From positions 1 to 11,089 of the forward strand of contig JAHFOH010000035.1 in assembly GCA_023266955.1 (NCBI GenBank): a DNA stretch of 11,089 nt, in the 5' to 3' direction. The notes beneath the pieces are model-generated. The model worked only from the letters and a program-made list of their open reading frames with translations. It was not told where the DNA came from and ran no database searches. The position numbers were made by a program, and so were the translations under genes. Source of the DNA: Nitrososphaerota archaeon. GTDB taxonomy: Archaea > Thermoproteota > Nitrososphaeria > Nitrososphaerales > JAHFOH01. Shown here piece by piece: positions 1 to 6,164 of the stretch (the stretch's first letter is position 1; each line of letters starts with the position of its first letter).

Positions 1-2
1 AC

Positions 3-224
3 ACTCAAGTTATGGAGAAAATTGAGGCCAAAGGCGACGCACCACTAGATGAAGCTGTGCAAGGAGAGCTCTCCAGCATAGATAAGATTCAGAGGGATAT
101 CCAATCAATCAAGCCTTGGCCCTTCGACCTAAATGCTTTGGCTAAACTTCTGGCCATTTTCCTGAGCATGACAGCAATCCTTCTCTCAAAAGTTATTGCA
201 CCACTAGTTGGTATCAAGCCTTAG
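3..224 (+). CDS. C-terminal end of a membrane protein (5' truncated by window edge)
   Basis: The reading frame is open from the first bases of the window and stops at 222-224. The ATG at 12 has no ribosome binding site in the few bases visible before it, so I read this as the tail of a longer protein rather than a 70-residue gene. The visible part has a charged, probably helical stretch (SSIDKIQRDIQSIK), then WPFD, then one hydrophobic segment of about 25 residues (ALAKLLAIFLSMTAILL onward) ending in GIKP. A WPFD motif followed by a terminal hydrophobic helix suggests the last membrane helix of a multi-spanning protein; this is inference, and no function can be named. It ends 3 bases from the stop codon of the converging gene on the other strand. 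Confidence 0.6.
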   Translation, partial: TQVMEKIEAKGDAPLDEAVQGELSSIDKIQRDIQSIKPWPFDLNALAKLLAIFLSMTAILLSKVIAPLVGIKP

Positions 225-227
225 GAG

Positions 228-989
228 TTACCGCAAATCCTCCCACGCCTTCCTCTCGCGACGCATCAAGGCGACCATACGTCCTAGATAATCTATCAGC
301 GCCCGGCGGAACTCCTTGGCATTCCAGTTGGATCGCGCCTTCTCCAAGAAGTTTTCAAGAAGCACGAAGGTCTTTTCCGCATCTTTGCCGTAGAAGGTGA
401 GAAACTGCTTGTTTTTGGACGACATCTCAACGTCCACTGCGCCATGGATGTCGCGGCGTTTCAAAGAAGCTATGGCGAACGCATTCCGCGCTAGGAGAGC
501 GGCATCTGCACGAGGATCTCCTGAGGGACGGTCTGAAATCCAGTTGGCGAAGAATCGTTGCACCTGCCTAATCTCACGCTCCGAGCGAAGTATTGCGAAG
601 ACGATGTCGTCGGCCAGAATGTTCTGCAGATGGTTAAAAGCATCCGTCAAGTAACCTGCTTCAGTCGACGTCAAGCCTTCACGAGCGATAATATCGCTCA
701 GAACCTCATTAACGAGTTGAGATTGATGAGAGGGTTTCTGTCTCTCGGTATAGTAGATGTGCGCTAACTCATGCAGGAGGAAGCCACCGAACATCTCGGA
801 ATCCAACGCCCACCCCGCTGCAACAATCACATGTTGTCCTCCTTCATGCCTCGCATACCCCATAAATTGCAGGGTTGGATCCACTTGCAGAGTGACCCGC
901 GCCTTCACCGGATAGCCCGCCTGAGCCATCCGTTCCAACGCCCAATCCAACGCCCTTGAAAGGGCAGGATCCTCCTGTTCTCGAGCCAC
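228..989 (-). CDS. Gluzincin-like zinc metallopeptidase (HELAH / NEVLSD)
   Basis: This 253-residue protein has the zinc-peptidase signature HELAH at residues 73-77 inside a helix (FGGFLLHELAHIYY), preceded by a strand-like segment (QHVIVAAGW). Seventeen residues later comes NEVLSD (94-99), which matches the ExxxD 'glutamate helix' of gluzincins such as thermolysin. H73 and H77 with E95 would be the zinc ligands and E74 the general base. The rest is helical and charged, with no signal peptide or membrane segment, so it is probably cytoplasmic. The GTG start at 989 is supported by a perfect AGGAGG ten bases upstream. It follows the crotonase gene by 40 bases on the same strand, suggesting co-transcription. 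The substrate is unknown; a conserved archaeal protein of uncharacterised function is the safest label. By eye the gene is richer in G+C than its neighbours. Confidence 0.85.
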   Translation of the reverse strand: MAREQEDPALSRALDWALERMAQAGYPVKARVTLQVDPTLQFMGYARHEGGQHVIVAAGWALDSEMFGGFLLHELAHIYYTERQKPSHQSQLVNEVLSDIIAREGLTSTEAGYLTDAFNHLQNILADDIVFAILRSEREIRQVQRFFANWISDRPSGDPRADAALLARNAFAIASLKRRDIHGAVDVEMSSKNKQFLTFYGKDAEKTFVLLENFLEKARSNWNAKEFRRALIDYLGRMVALMRRERKAWEDLR

Positions 990-999
990 GGAATAGCAG

Positions 1000-1005
1000 C
1001 CTCCT
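1000..1005 (-). promoter_or_regulatory. Shine-Dalgarno site of the metallopeptidase gene
   Basis: The minus strand reads AGGAGG here, ten bases before the GTG at 989-987. It is a full match to the archaeal anti-Shine-Dalgarno sequence, fixes the GTG as the start and indicates internal translation initiation within a transcript coming from the crotonase gene. Confidence 0.7.
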
Positions 1006-1029
1006 AACGATGATTCATCTAAAGGATAT

Positions 1030-1815
1030 CTAGCTTGCTCTGAATTTTGGTTTTCTCTTCTCCAGGAACGCCTTCATGCCTTCCTCGGCCTCCTCAGTAG
1101 CCCAGTAGAATGGTATTATCTCACGTCCGTGATGGTATGACGATGCCAGCATATCGCCTTCTGTATTCAACGAAGTCTTAGCAATCCTAAGTGCTGTTGG
1201 ACTATGCTCCATGATTCTCTTGGCAAGTTGCACAACTGAATCCTTCAGTTTGCCTTTTGGAACTATCTCATTGACTAAACCTATTCTCTCTGCTTCTCGA
1301 GCATCCCAAAACTTCGTAGTGAAAAGCTGGTACTTCGCCCTCCTCTCACCTACGATGCGAGGCAGGGTCTGGGTACCTCCTATCGCCGGGACACTTCCTA
1401 CTCGAGGACCGACGAATCCGAATTGAGAATCCTCAGTTGCTATGCACAAGTCACACGCCAGATTAATCTCTAAGCCTCCACCTACACATATTCCATTGAC
1501 AGCGGCAATCACAGGCTTCCCACAGTTTCTTATTGTGTTGAACAGGTTCAAAGCATTCTTGACGAGCCGTCTTGACTTGACATGATCTTTTCGAATCTTC
1601 ATGAATTCCTGTACATCGCCTCCTGAACTGAACGCCTTCTCACCAGCACCGGTAATCACTATCAACCCTACAGCTTCGTCTAAATCAGCGGTTTCAACTA
1701 CTTCAGCTAAGTCGATGAACATTTGTTCGGTTAGTGCATTCATTTTTTCAGGGCGATTGATTGTTATCCAAGCGATTCCGTCTTCCGCCTCATATAGTAC
1801 ATCGTTCGCTTTCAT
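1030..1815 (-). CDS. Enoyl-CoA hydratase/isomerase (crotonase) family, MenB/BadI-like
   Basis: The 261 residues match the usual length of a single-domain crotonase. Both oxyanion-hole segments are present: AFSSGGDVQ (61-69) and GICVGGGLEINLACD (108-122). E116 is at the position of one of the two catalytic glutamates of mitochondrial enoyl-CoA hydratase (Glu144). The other (Glu164) is replaced: the segment reads FGFVGPRVGS, with G136 at that site, as in bicarbonate-dependent MenB (GPKVGS). The C-terminus (AFLEKRKPKF) also resembles MenB, and BadI-type ring-cleaving hydrolases are related. Later parts follow the common fold (IGGTQTLPRIVG, AERIGLVNEIVP). It acts on a CoA thioester in the cytoplasm; hydration, isomerisation or C-C bond chemistry cannot be separated here. 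No other menaquinone or fatty-acid gene is nearby. The ATG at 1815 gives a standard N-terminus. Confidence 0.92.
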   Translation of the reverse strand: MKANDVLYEAEDGIAWITINRPEKMNALTEQMFIDLAEVVETADLDEAVGLIVITGAGEKAFSSGGDVQEFMKIRKDHVKSRRLVKNALNLFNTIRNCGKPVIAAVNGICVGGGLEINLACDLCIATEDSQFGFVGPRVGSVPAIGGTQTLPRIVGERRAKYQLFTTKFWDAREAERIGLVNEIVPKGKLKDSVVQLAKRIMEHSPTALRIAKTSLNTEGDMLASSYHHGREIIPFYWATEEAEEGMKAFLEKRKPKFRAS

Positions 1816-1908
1816 AAGGTTCTAGTTTTCCAATACAGTAATATCCATTTCAATTATGTCTCAGGCTTTAGAGGGATAGGTGGCAGGGCGTCTATAGATT
1901 AAGAAGAT

Positions 1909-1914
1909 AAAAAA
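1909..1914 (-). terminator. Oligo-T tract after the small helical-protein gene
   Basis: On the minus strand the sequence after the stop of the gene at 1940-2173 reads GATTTTTTATCTTCTT, about 25 bases past the stop. Archaeal RNA polymerase terminates at such T-rich tracts without a hairpin. The position between two same-strand genes fits a terminator separating this gene from the crotonase. Confidence 0.4.
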
Positions 1915-1939
1915 TCCTCTAATGGATCTACAAGAAATC

Positions 1940-2173
1940 TCAGTCAGTATCTTCGGATTGATTACTTAGATTTGTGTATGCAGCCTCTAGATCAGCGACA
2001 CGGCTCAGAAGCCCTGGAATCATTCTCTCTGCTGTAGACCCGATTCGCCTTTTGTTCTTCTCCAGTCTCTTCAAAAGTGAACGGTGGAGTTCGAGAGCTT
2101 CTCTAATCTCTTCTACACTCATGTGAGAAATGATTTTCCATTCATCATTCGCGTAGTGAAGTTGCTGGGTCAC
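1940..2173 (-). CDS. Small helical protein of unknown function
   Basis: The product is 77 residues, or 60 if translation begins at the internal ATG at 2122. It is almost entirely polar and helical: a leucine- and arginine-rich stretch (EEIREALELHRSLLKRLEKNKRR) is followed by a second helix (GLLSRVADLEAAYTNL), which suggests a short helical hairpin or coiled coil. There is no cysteine, membrane segment or signal peptide. The GTG at 2173 is the only canonical upstream start before an in-frame stop, and a TATA-like box lies about 35 bases before it. I do not recognise the family. An AT-rich T-tract follows the gene, so it is probably monocistronic. Confidence 0.6.
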   Translation of the reverse strand: MTQQLHYANDEWKIISHMSVEEIREALELHRSLLKRLEKNKRRIGSTAERMIPGLLSRVADLEAAYTNLSNQSEDTD

Positions 2174-2402
2174 GAGACATCGACGCTTGGACTTTGACGT
2201 GACCTATTTAACGAGCCTAGCAGGTTTAGAGGGGGAGGGGTTTTAGGAACTGGTTCGAAAGGCTAGAATGCAGCTAATTTGATTCGCATTTAACCCGATT
2301 GTCTAATCTCCTGTACACTGGGGCATGAATTTGACATAGACCTCCAGCGTATGCCCTTGGTCTTTCACGGCCGCCTTAGAGGCAGGGCAGTAGGTTGAAT
2401 CT
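2174..2402. other. Intergenic spacer with a short protein-like minus-strand frame
   Basis: Between the divergent genes I see the TATA-like box at 2205-2212, a G-rich stretch near 2230-2240 and no RNA gene. The minus-strand frame ending in TAG at 2303-2305 is open back to 2464 and reads like the end of a protein with two cysteines (YCPASKAAVKDQGH, then LEVYVKFMPQC). It has no good start and runs into the plus-strand gene at 2403, so it may be a gene remnant or chance. Confidence 0.3.
2205..2212 (-). promoter_or_regulatory. TATA-like box of the small helical-protein gene
   Basis: The minus strand reads GTTAAATA here, centred about 35 bases before the GTG at 2173. Transcription would begin near 2182, giving a leader of roughly nine bases. 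The identification rests on sequence and spacing only. Confidence 0.4.
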
Positions 2403-2720
2403 GTGGTCTGTGAAGAGATTGAAATCTTAGATTGGAGCTTTATGGATCTTCCCAATGTAACTGCTCACACAAACGGGAACAGCTCCGCGATTCAAATATA
2501 CAACAGCGGAAAGTGGAACAGATTCAGAACTCTCCCAGAGCTTTTCGTTAGTATCATAAGCCACGAGAGCATCCATATGATGCTGGCAGAATTTGATGGC
2601 GCGTCCGAAGCCTTTGATGAGATAGGTAGCGTTTCAGCGATTTCTAGGGACTGGCGTGGATTAGCAAAGTGCGCACCCTACTATCACGGGATCATAGGGT
2701 TAGACAAATTACTAATGTAG
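2403..2720 (+). CDS. Small HExxH protein, putative mini-metallopeptidase
   Basis: This 105-residue protein carries HESIH at residues 54-58 within a predicted helix (ELFVSIISHESIHMML), preceded by a strand-like AIQIY segment. That strand-then-HExxH-helix order is seen in zincin peptidases. Possible third ligands are E69 or E73 (ASEAFDEIGS), 10 or 14 residues after H58, which is shorter than the classic gluzincin spacing. The size is close to the archaeal minigluzincins (about 110 residues), so a complete small enzyme is possible; a fragment of a larger peptidase is the alternative. The GTG at 2403 follows an in-frame stop by nine bases. An ATG at 2442, with GGAG four bases before it, would give 92 residues. 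No secretion signal is seen. The zinc-ribbon gene begins 12 bases after its stop. I do not recognise a named family. Confidence 0.6.
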   Translation: MVCEEIEILDWSFMDLPNVTAHTNGNSSAIQIYNSGKWNRFRTLPELFVSIISHESIHMMLAEFDGASEAFDEIGSVSAISRDWRGLAKCAPYYHGIIGLDKLLM

Positions 2721-2725
2721 GTGGA
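2719..2725 (+). promoter_or_regulatory. Ribosome binding site of the 39-residue zinc-ribbon gene
   Basis: The bases AGGTGGA overlap the TAG stop of the HESIH gene and lie seven bases before the ATG at 2733. They match the core of the archaeal AGGAGGTGAT consensus with one mismatch. This supports the ATG over the in-frame GTG at 2721 and points to translational coupling of the two genes. Confidence 0.5.
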
Positions 2726-2732
2726 TGCAAGA

Positions 2733-2852
2733 ATGTATCATTGTCCCACATGTAGGAGCGAGTTAGTCGAATATCGAGATTATGCTGAGTGTCCGGTTCA
2801 CGGGCGAGTCGATTATCTTTTCATTCGAGAGAATCGATTAATCTGCAGCTGA
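2733..2852 (+). CDS. 39-residue zinc-ribbon protein
   Basis: The short frame encodes MYHCPTCRSELVEYRDY and continues to a second metal-binding half AECPVHGRVDY, ending ICS. The pairs C4/C7 and C20/H23 form a CPxC...CPxH zinc-ribbon pattern with a 12-residue spacer, and the strand-turn pattern around each knuckle fits a one-domain treble-clef or ribbon fold. Such mini zinc ribbons are common in archaea and mostly uncharacterised; binding of nucleic acid or a protein partner is inference. The start is placed at the ATG at 2733 because of the upstream AGGTGG; the GTG at 2721 would add four residues. It follows the HESIH gene by 12 bases in the same frame and is probably co-translated with it. 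The converging gene ends 37 bases later. Confidence 0.65.
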   Translation: MYHCPTCRSELVEYRDYAECPVHGRVDYLFIRENRLICS

Positions 2853-2889
2853 TCTTGTCGCTAGGCCTCGATATTGCTGTGATTGTATC

Positions 2890-3288
2890 TTATCTTATCC
2901 CAGTGTCTATGCTAATGTTGAGTATTGAAGTCTCATTAGGCCGGATTGTTACTGTTGTAGATGGAGTAGTTTTGCAACTGGGCCATAGGCAGTTAGTTAA
3001 ATCAACTGCATACGTCCCAGCATTCACAGTAGCCTGAAAACTACCGTCAGACTGAAGTTTGAGGTGTATGGATTGACCATATTGAGGTTGCAAAATCAGT
3101 TCACGCGATGAATAGATGTCTGACGGTGGATTTTTACATGGTTCAACTGGGCATAGTGGTCCTATGCTCACCTTCCCAGATAAGGTTCCTTGACCTTGTG
3201 ATGATAGGCTTCCCGTTAGGATGAGGAAGGCTAAGACACCTACGACTAGGGGGATAGTGATGGTCAGTGCCAGAGAAAGCTTCTTCAT
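2890..3288 (-). CDS. Membrane-anchored extracytoplasmic beta-domain protein with four cysteines
   Basis: The 132-residue product begins with MKK and a hydrophobic segment at about 5-27 (LALTITIPLVVGVLAFLIL), a signal anchor or uncleaved signal peptide. The rest would be outside the membrane. It starts with GTLSGKVSIGPLCPVEPC, the G-x-V-x-x-GP-x-CPV pattern found in many small secreted carboxypeptidase-regulatory-like beta-sandwich domains. Strand-like repeats follow (RELILQPQ, HLKLQSDGSFQATVNAGTYAVDL, TTVTIRPNET, ILNISI). Cysteines C46/C51 and C100/C105 come in two close pairs, suggesting disulfides; the two NxS/T sites near the end could be glycosylated in an archaeon. The start ATG at 3288 is the only one giving the anchor. 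No enzyme motif is present; a surface adhesion or scaffold role is inference. Confidence 0.75.
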   Translation of the reverse strand: MKKLSLALTITIPLVVGVLAFLILTGSLSSQGQGTLSGKVSIGPLCPVEPCKNPPSDIYSSRELILQPQYGQSIHLKLQSDGSFQATVNAGTYAVDLTNCLWPSCKTTPSTTVTIRPNETSILNISIDTGIR

Positions 3289-3598
3289 ATCATGAAGTCA
3301 CTGGTCCCAATGCCCTAGGTTCTAAACTTGCACTTAGTCTAAACTTTTACCCGCTGTGTGCTGCTCGAATAAAGCCAGAAAAGTGGCACTTGCACCTGCG
3401 TGCTCCTGGAGGCAAAGCAAGTTTTGTAATTTAATAGCATTCAGCCCCTTGTCCGAATCCATGAAATTGAAGTCATTTTAGCACGAAAATATATTTTTCT
3501 TAAAATTTTTTCAGGTAATTGCACCTGTCAAGCTCTCAATTATTCATGAATCCCCTTTTGGGCAAGGCAAGCTTAGCATCTAGACCGTCGTAAGAGAC
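3289..3598. other. Intergenic region, AT-rich, no gene seen
   Basis: These 310 bases separate the kelch gene from the small secreted-protein gene, both on the minus strand. They hold an AT-rich core at about 3484-3511 and a five-base inverted repeat (CAGGT/ACCTG, six-base loop, 3512-3527). On the minus strand there are AAAGTTTAG- and AAGTTTAGA-like stretches (around 3344 and 3324) that could be promoter elements for the gene starting at 3288. Oligo-T on the minus strand near 3485-3490 and 3501-3504 could end kelch transcription. All short frames lack starts; I see no RNA gene. Confidence 0.5.
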
Positions 3599-4645
3599 TT
3601 ACCCCTTTTTCCTGATTACGAAGATCTCGTTTACAGCACTCACAGAAAGCCCCGGACTAGTTCCTCCGCCTAAGACGAAGATCCTGTCTCCTATACTCGC
3701 GGCAGCTAAACCATGTCTCGCTGTGGGCATAGGCACTCTAACTGTCCAAGAGTCAGTCTTGGGATCATACTCTTCATTATTGTTGAAGGTTCCTGTTGGA
3801 GCCTCTCCACCAAAGATGTAGATTAGACCGTTTAGTGTAGCTCCAACTATCCCACCCCTCTTCGAAGGCATAGGAGCCTTCTTCGACCAAGAATCTGAAG
3901 CAGGATCATACTCTTCATTGACATTCATGTTGGAAGTGAGAGATCCTGTTCTGCCCCCAATCACGTACAACTTGCCGTTAACTACTCCTGATGCTAAATG
4001 CTCCCTGGCAGTAGGCATAGGAGCTCTTGTCGCCCAAGTATCTGCCAGAGGGTCATAGGCTTCGTTGGTTGAAAGATCGCTGCCACCTCTAGTTCCGCCA
4101 ACTGCATAGATCATCCCGTCAATAACCTGAACTGTTAAGGCTCCTCTGGAAGTAGGCATCTTGGAGCCTGATGTCCAAGTATCATTCTCCGGATCATATA
4201 TCCAGACGGCATTTGACGGGACCCACCCTTCCATGTATCCTCCAATGACGTAGATCTTCCCGTTGAACACTCCGGCACCTACGTGATGCAATCCTACTGG
4301 CAGTGGGCTAACTTCAGTCCAGAGATCGGCTGATGTATCGTAGACTTCGACTTGGCCAGATACTGACCCATTCCCCTCGAATCCACCTATTACAAACACT
4401 TCATTTTCTAAGGCTACTGCAGCTACCTCCGTTCTAGGAGTGAGCATGTCAGCACCTCGCATCCAGATGAATTGCTCCACCGTTGTGACAAGAGGAGCCG
4501 TTGTAGTAGTTCTTGCAGGAGTAGAGGACATCGTGGTAGTTGCAATCAGTGGAGCTGGAGTTAGAGAGAATAGGGCAAACGCTCCGCTAAGTGTGACTGC
4601 TACGATAAAGACAAGCCAAAGGGCCAGTCGACGCCTGCTCAACAA
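3599..4645 (-). CDS. Anchored kelch-repeat beta-propeller surface protein
   Basis: The 348-residue protein starts with basic residues and a membrane segment at about 8-28 (LALWLVFIVAVTLSGAFALF). A Thr/Pro/Ser-rich stalk follows (about 35-55, with runs of T), then six kelch repeats. The Gly-Gly pairs are at about 87, 135, 183, 230, 279 and 326, and each of the first five is followed by a conserved W (109, 157, 204, 253, 300) in YDP-x-x-D-x-W motifs. The spacing of about 48 residues and the N-terminal strand around W61 fit a closed six-bladed propeller. It is probably displayed outside the cell on the stalk and binds a ligand or partner; no catalytic residues are seen. The TTG at 4645 is chosen because a GTGAG element lies six bases upstream and no ATG or GTG is available before the anchor. 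Repeats 4 and 5 are very similar at the DNA level. Confidence 0.88.
   Translation of the reverse strand: MLSRRRLALWLVFIVAVTLSGAFALFSLTPAPLIATTTMSSTPARTTTTAPLVTTVEQFIWMRGADMLTPRTEVAAVALENEVFVIGGFEGNGSVSGQVEVYDTSADLWTEVSPLPVGLHHVGAGVFNGKIYVIGGYMEGWVPSNAVWIYDPENDTWTSGSKMPTSRGALTVQVIDGMIYAVGGTRGGSDLSTNEAYDPLADTWATRAPMPTAREHLASGVVNGKLYVIGGRTGSLTSNMNVNEEYDPASDSWSKKAPMPSKRGGIVGATLNGLIYIFGGEAPTGTFNNNEEYDPKTDSWTVRVPMPTARHGLAAASIGDRIFVLGGGTSPGLSVSAVNEIFVIRKKG
3762..3919. repeat. DNA-level repeat within the kelch gene
   Basis: The 17 bases GGATCATACTCTTCATT occur at 3762-3778 and again at 3903-3919, 141 bases apart, which is one kelch repeat. They encode the NEEYDP-type segment of adjacent blades. Related copies of the GGCATAGGAGC-type segment lie at about 3864 and 4015. 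This points to duplication of blades or gene conversion between them. Confidence 0.6.
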
Positions 4646-4680
4646 TGGGCACTCACTGACCTTCAGTTGGCTTACAACTC

Positions 4681-4690
4681 AGTATAACTA
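4681..4690 (-). promoter_or_regulatory. TATA-like box of the kelch gene
   Basis: The minus strand reads TAGTTATACT here. Its centre lies about 40 bases before the TTG at 4645, so transcription would start near 4659 and the short leader would include the GTGAG element. This is inferred from sequence and spacing. Confidence 0.4.
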
Positions 4691-4732
4691 GGTTGACGAA
4701 GGGATGTCTGTCTGGTCCTTACGCGCTCTTGG

Positions 4733-6073
4733 TTATTCTTTAGGCACGAAGGGTTTTCGTCTCTCAAGTAGTTCTTCCGCAGCAGCCTTGTGACGGGCGA
4801 CCACTTCTTCCTCGTCGACGGTCAACACTTTACGTTTTTGCATCACTATCTTCCCGTCAACGAGAACAGTTTCTACGTCGCTGGGAATGGCCGCATACAC
4901 AATGTTAGAAATGATATTGAAAAACTCTCCAGTCAGCGCTGGAGACATATGGGGCGACGTTAAATTCAGAATGATGATGTCGGCCCTCTTCCCCCTTTCA
5001 AGCGAACCTATTTCTTCTCCTAGTCCCAACGCTTTTGCACCGTTTATAGTGGCCATCCTCAACAGAGTATTGGCCGGAAGTGCTGCAGCATCGAGATGGG
5101 TCACCTTCTGAAGCAATCCGGCGATTTTCATTTCCTGTATCATATCCAGACGGTTGTTCTCTTTGACGCCGTCTGTTCCAAGGCCCACGTTTACTCCTTG
5201 GCGCAGGTAATCGAGAATAGGAGCTACTCCAGAGGCGAGCTTCATGTTGCTGACTGGACAGTGAGCCACGCTGGTCCCGGCTTTGGCCAGTAGCTCGATT
5301 TCCCTAGGCGTGACCCATACGCAATGAGCTAAGACAGTCTTAGGAGTAAGTATTCTGCGCTTGTGCAATACTTCGATGGGACTAAGACCGTACTCTTTCT
5401 CTAGCTTCGCAGCCATTTCTTTCGACTCCTCTCCATGCGTGTGAATACCGACGTTGAACTTGTCAGCGTATTCTCTAGCCCTGTGATACGCCTCTTCAGA
5501 GCAGTAGACTAAATGCTCCAGACCCATCCAGACGTGTATCCTGCCATTAGCAGAACCATGTCTCTTCCGTATCAATTCGATATTGTCATTCTGTTTCTCA
5601 AAATAATCATACTCAGGTTTGTCCGCAACATATGGAGCTAATACAGCCCGAATCCCCACTTCTTCAGCAGCATCAGCACACCGATGCATGAACCTGTACA
5701 TATCCAAGACTGTCGTGATGCCTGCTTTGATCATTTCAGTATAGCAAAGTGATGAAGCAGCATACGCATCTTTGGCTCGCAAAACTTTGTGTTTGGGATC
5801 AACGTGCCTTTCCAACCATTCCCATAGGGGAAGGTCTTCGGCGGTTCCGCGAATTAGACCTGAGTGGGCATGAAGATTGACGAAGCCGGGTAGAACAGCC
5901 TTGCCCCTAGCATCAATTGTATTATCCACGCGTTTGCCTCTTGATATGTTATCGGAAGGACCAACATCAACTATCCTATTATCCTCAATAAGCACTGAGC
6001 CATCTTGGTAAATCTGATTTCTTTCGTTTAGCGTTATGACAACACCGTTCTTGATTATGGTGGTTTCTGTCAA
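4733..6073 (-). CDS. Amidohydrolase, methylthioadenosine/S-adenosylhomocysteine deaminase (MtaD/DadD) type
   Basis: With the TTG at 6073 the protein is 446 residues, the usual length for this family. It would hydrolytically deaminate an adenosine derivative left by S-adenosylmethionine chemistry. Visible motifs, in TTG-based numbering: zinc ligands H68 and H70 (FVNLHAHSG), zinc ligand H213 with catalytic E216 (GIHTHGEES), H250 (LAHCVWVT), a substrate-pocket segment HCPVSNMKLASGVAP and zinc/catalytic D301 (GLGTDGV), followed by NNRLDMIQEM. The flanking beta domain starts IIKNGVVITL and ends DVETVLVDGKIV. This set is typical of MtaD rather than guanine or cytosine deaminases; substrate choice among MTA, SAH and 5'-deoxyadenosine cannot be read. 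A longer frame to the ATG at 6178 is rejected: the extra residues are unlike the family, and GGAAGG and a TATA-like box lie just upstream of the TTG. Confidence 0.88.
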   Translation of the reverse strand: MTETTIIKNGVVITLNERNQIYQDGSVLIEDNRIVDVGPSDNISRGKRVDNTIDARGKAVLPGFVNLHAHSGLIRGTAEDLPLWEWLERHVDPKHKVLRAKDAYAASSLCYTEMIKAGITTVLDMYRFMHRCADAAEEVGIRAVLAPYVADKPEYDYFEKQNDNIELIRKRHGSANGRIHVWMGLEHLVYCSEEAYHRAREYADKFNVGIHTHGEESKEMAAKLEKEYGLSPIEVLHKRRILTPKTVLAHCVWVTPREIELLAKAGTSVAHCPVSNMKLASGVAPILDYLRQGVNVGLGTDGVKENNRLDMIQEMKIAGLLQKVTHLDAAALPANTLLRMATINGAKALGLGEEIGSLERGKRADIIILNLTSPHMSPALTGEFFNIISNIVYAAIPSDVETVLVDGKIVMQKRKVLTVDEEEVVARHKAAAEELLERRKPFVPKE

Positions 6074-6078
6074 AGTTT

Positions 6079-6084
6079 CCTTCC
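6079..6084 (-). promoter_or_regulatory. Ribosome binding site that decides the amidohydrolase start
   Basis: The minus strand reads GGAAGG five bases before the TTG at 6073-6071. It supports the TTG start, from which the family-typical N-terminus (TETTIIKNGVV) follows at once. Confidence 0.45.
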
Positions 6085-6104
6085 AAGAAGATACAAGTGC
6101 GCTG

Positions 6105-6112
6105 ATTATAAT
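6105..6112 (-). promoter_or_regulatory. TATA-like box of the amidohydrolase gene
   Basis: The minus strand reads ATTATAAT, centred about 35 bases before the TTG at 6073. Transcription would start near 6082, giving a leader of about ten bases that contains GGAAGG. The box lies inside the longer possible reading frame, which argues against the ATG at 6178. Confidence 0.5.
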
Positions 6113-6164
6113 GCCGTACGATGGAGCGAAATTAACCAGAATTTGGCAGGCCCAATAATCGCCT

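Noticed and set aside
1211..1825. Plus-strand frames opposite the crotonase gene
   Set aside because: They are antisense shadows of a clear crotonase, rich in Ser/Pro as expected from reverse frames.
3303..3434. Plus-strand open frame with protein-like ending (KPEKWHLHLRAPGGK)
   Set aside because: It has no start codon, runs antisense into the gene at 2890-3288 and matches no family I recognise.
3512..3527. Inverted repeat CAGGT-AATTGC-ACCTG as an operator or terminator
   Set aside because: The stem is only five bases and lies far from both gene starts; on neither strand is it followed by a T-tract at terminator spacing.
4440..4691. Plus-strand frame opposite the kelch N-terminus
   Set aside because: Its Val-rich stretch is the reverse complement of the Thr-rich stalk; no independent coding signal.
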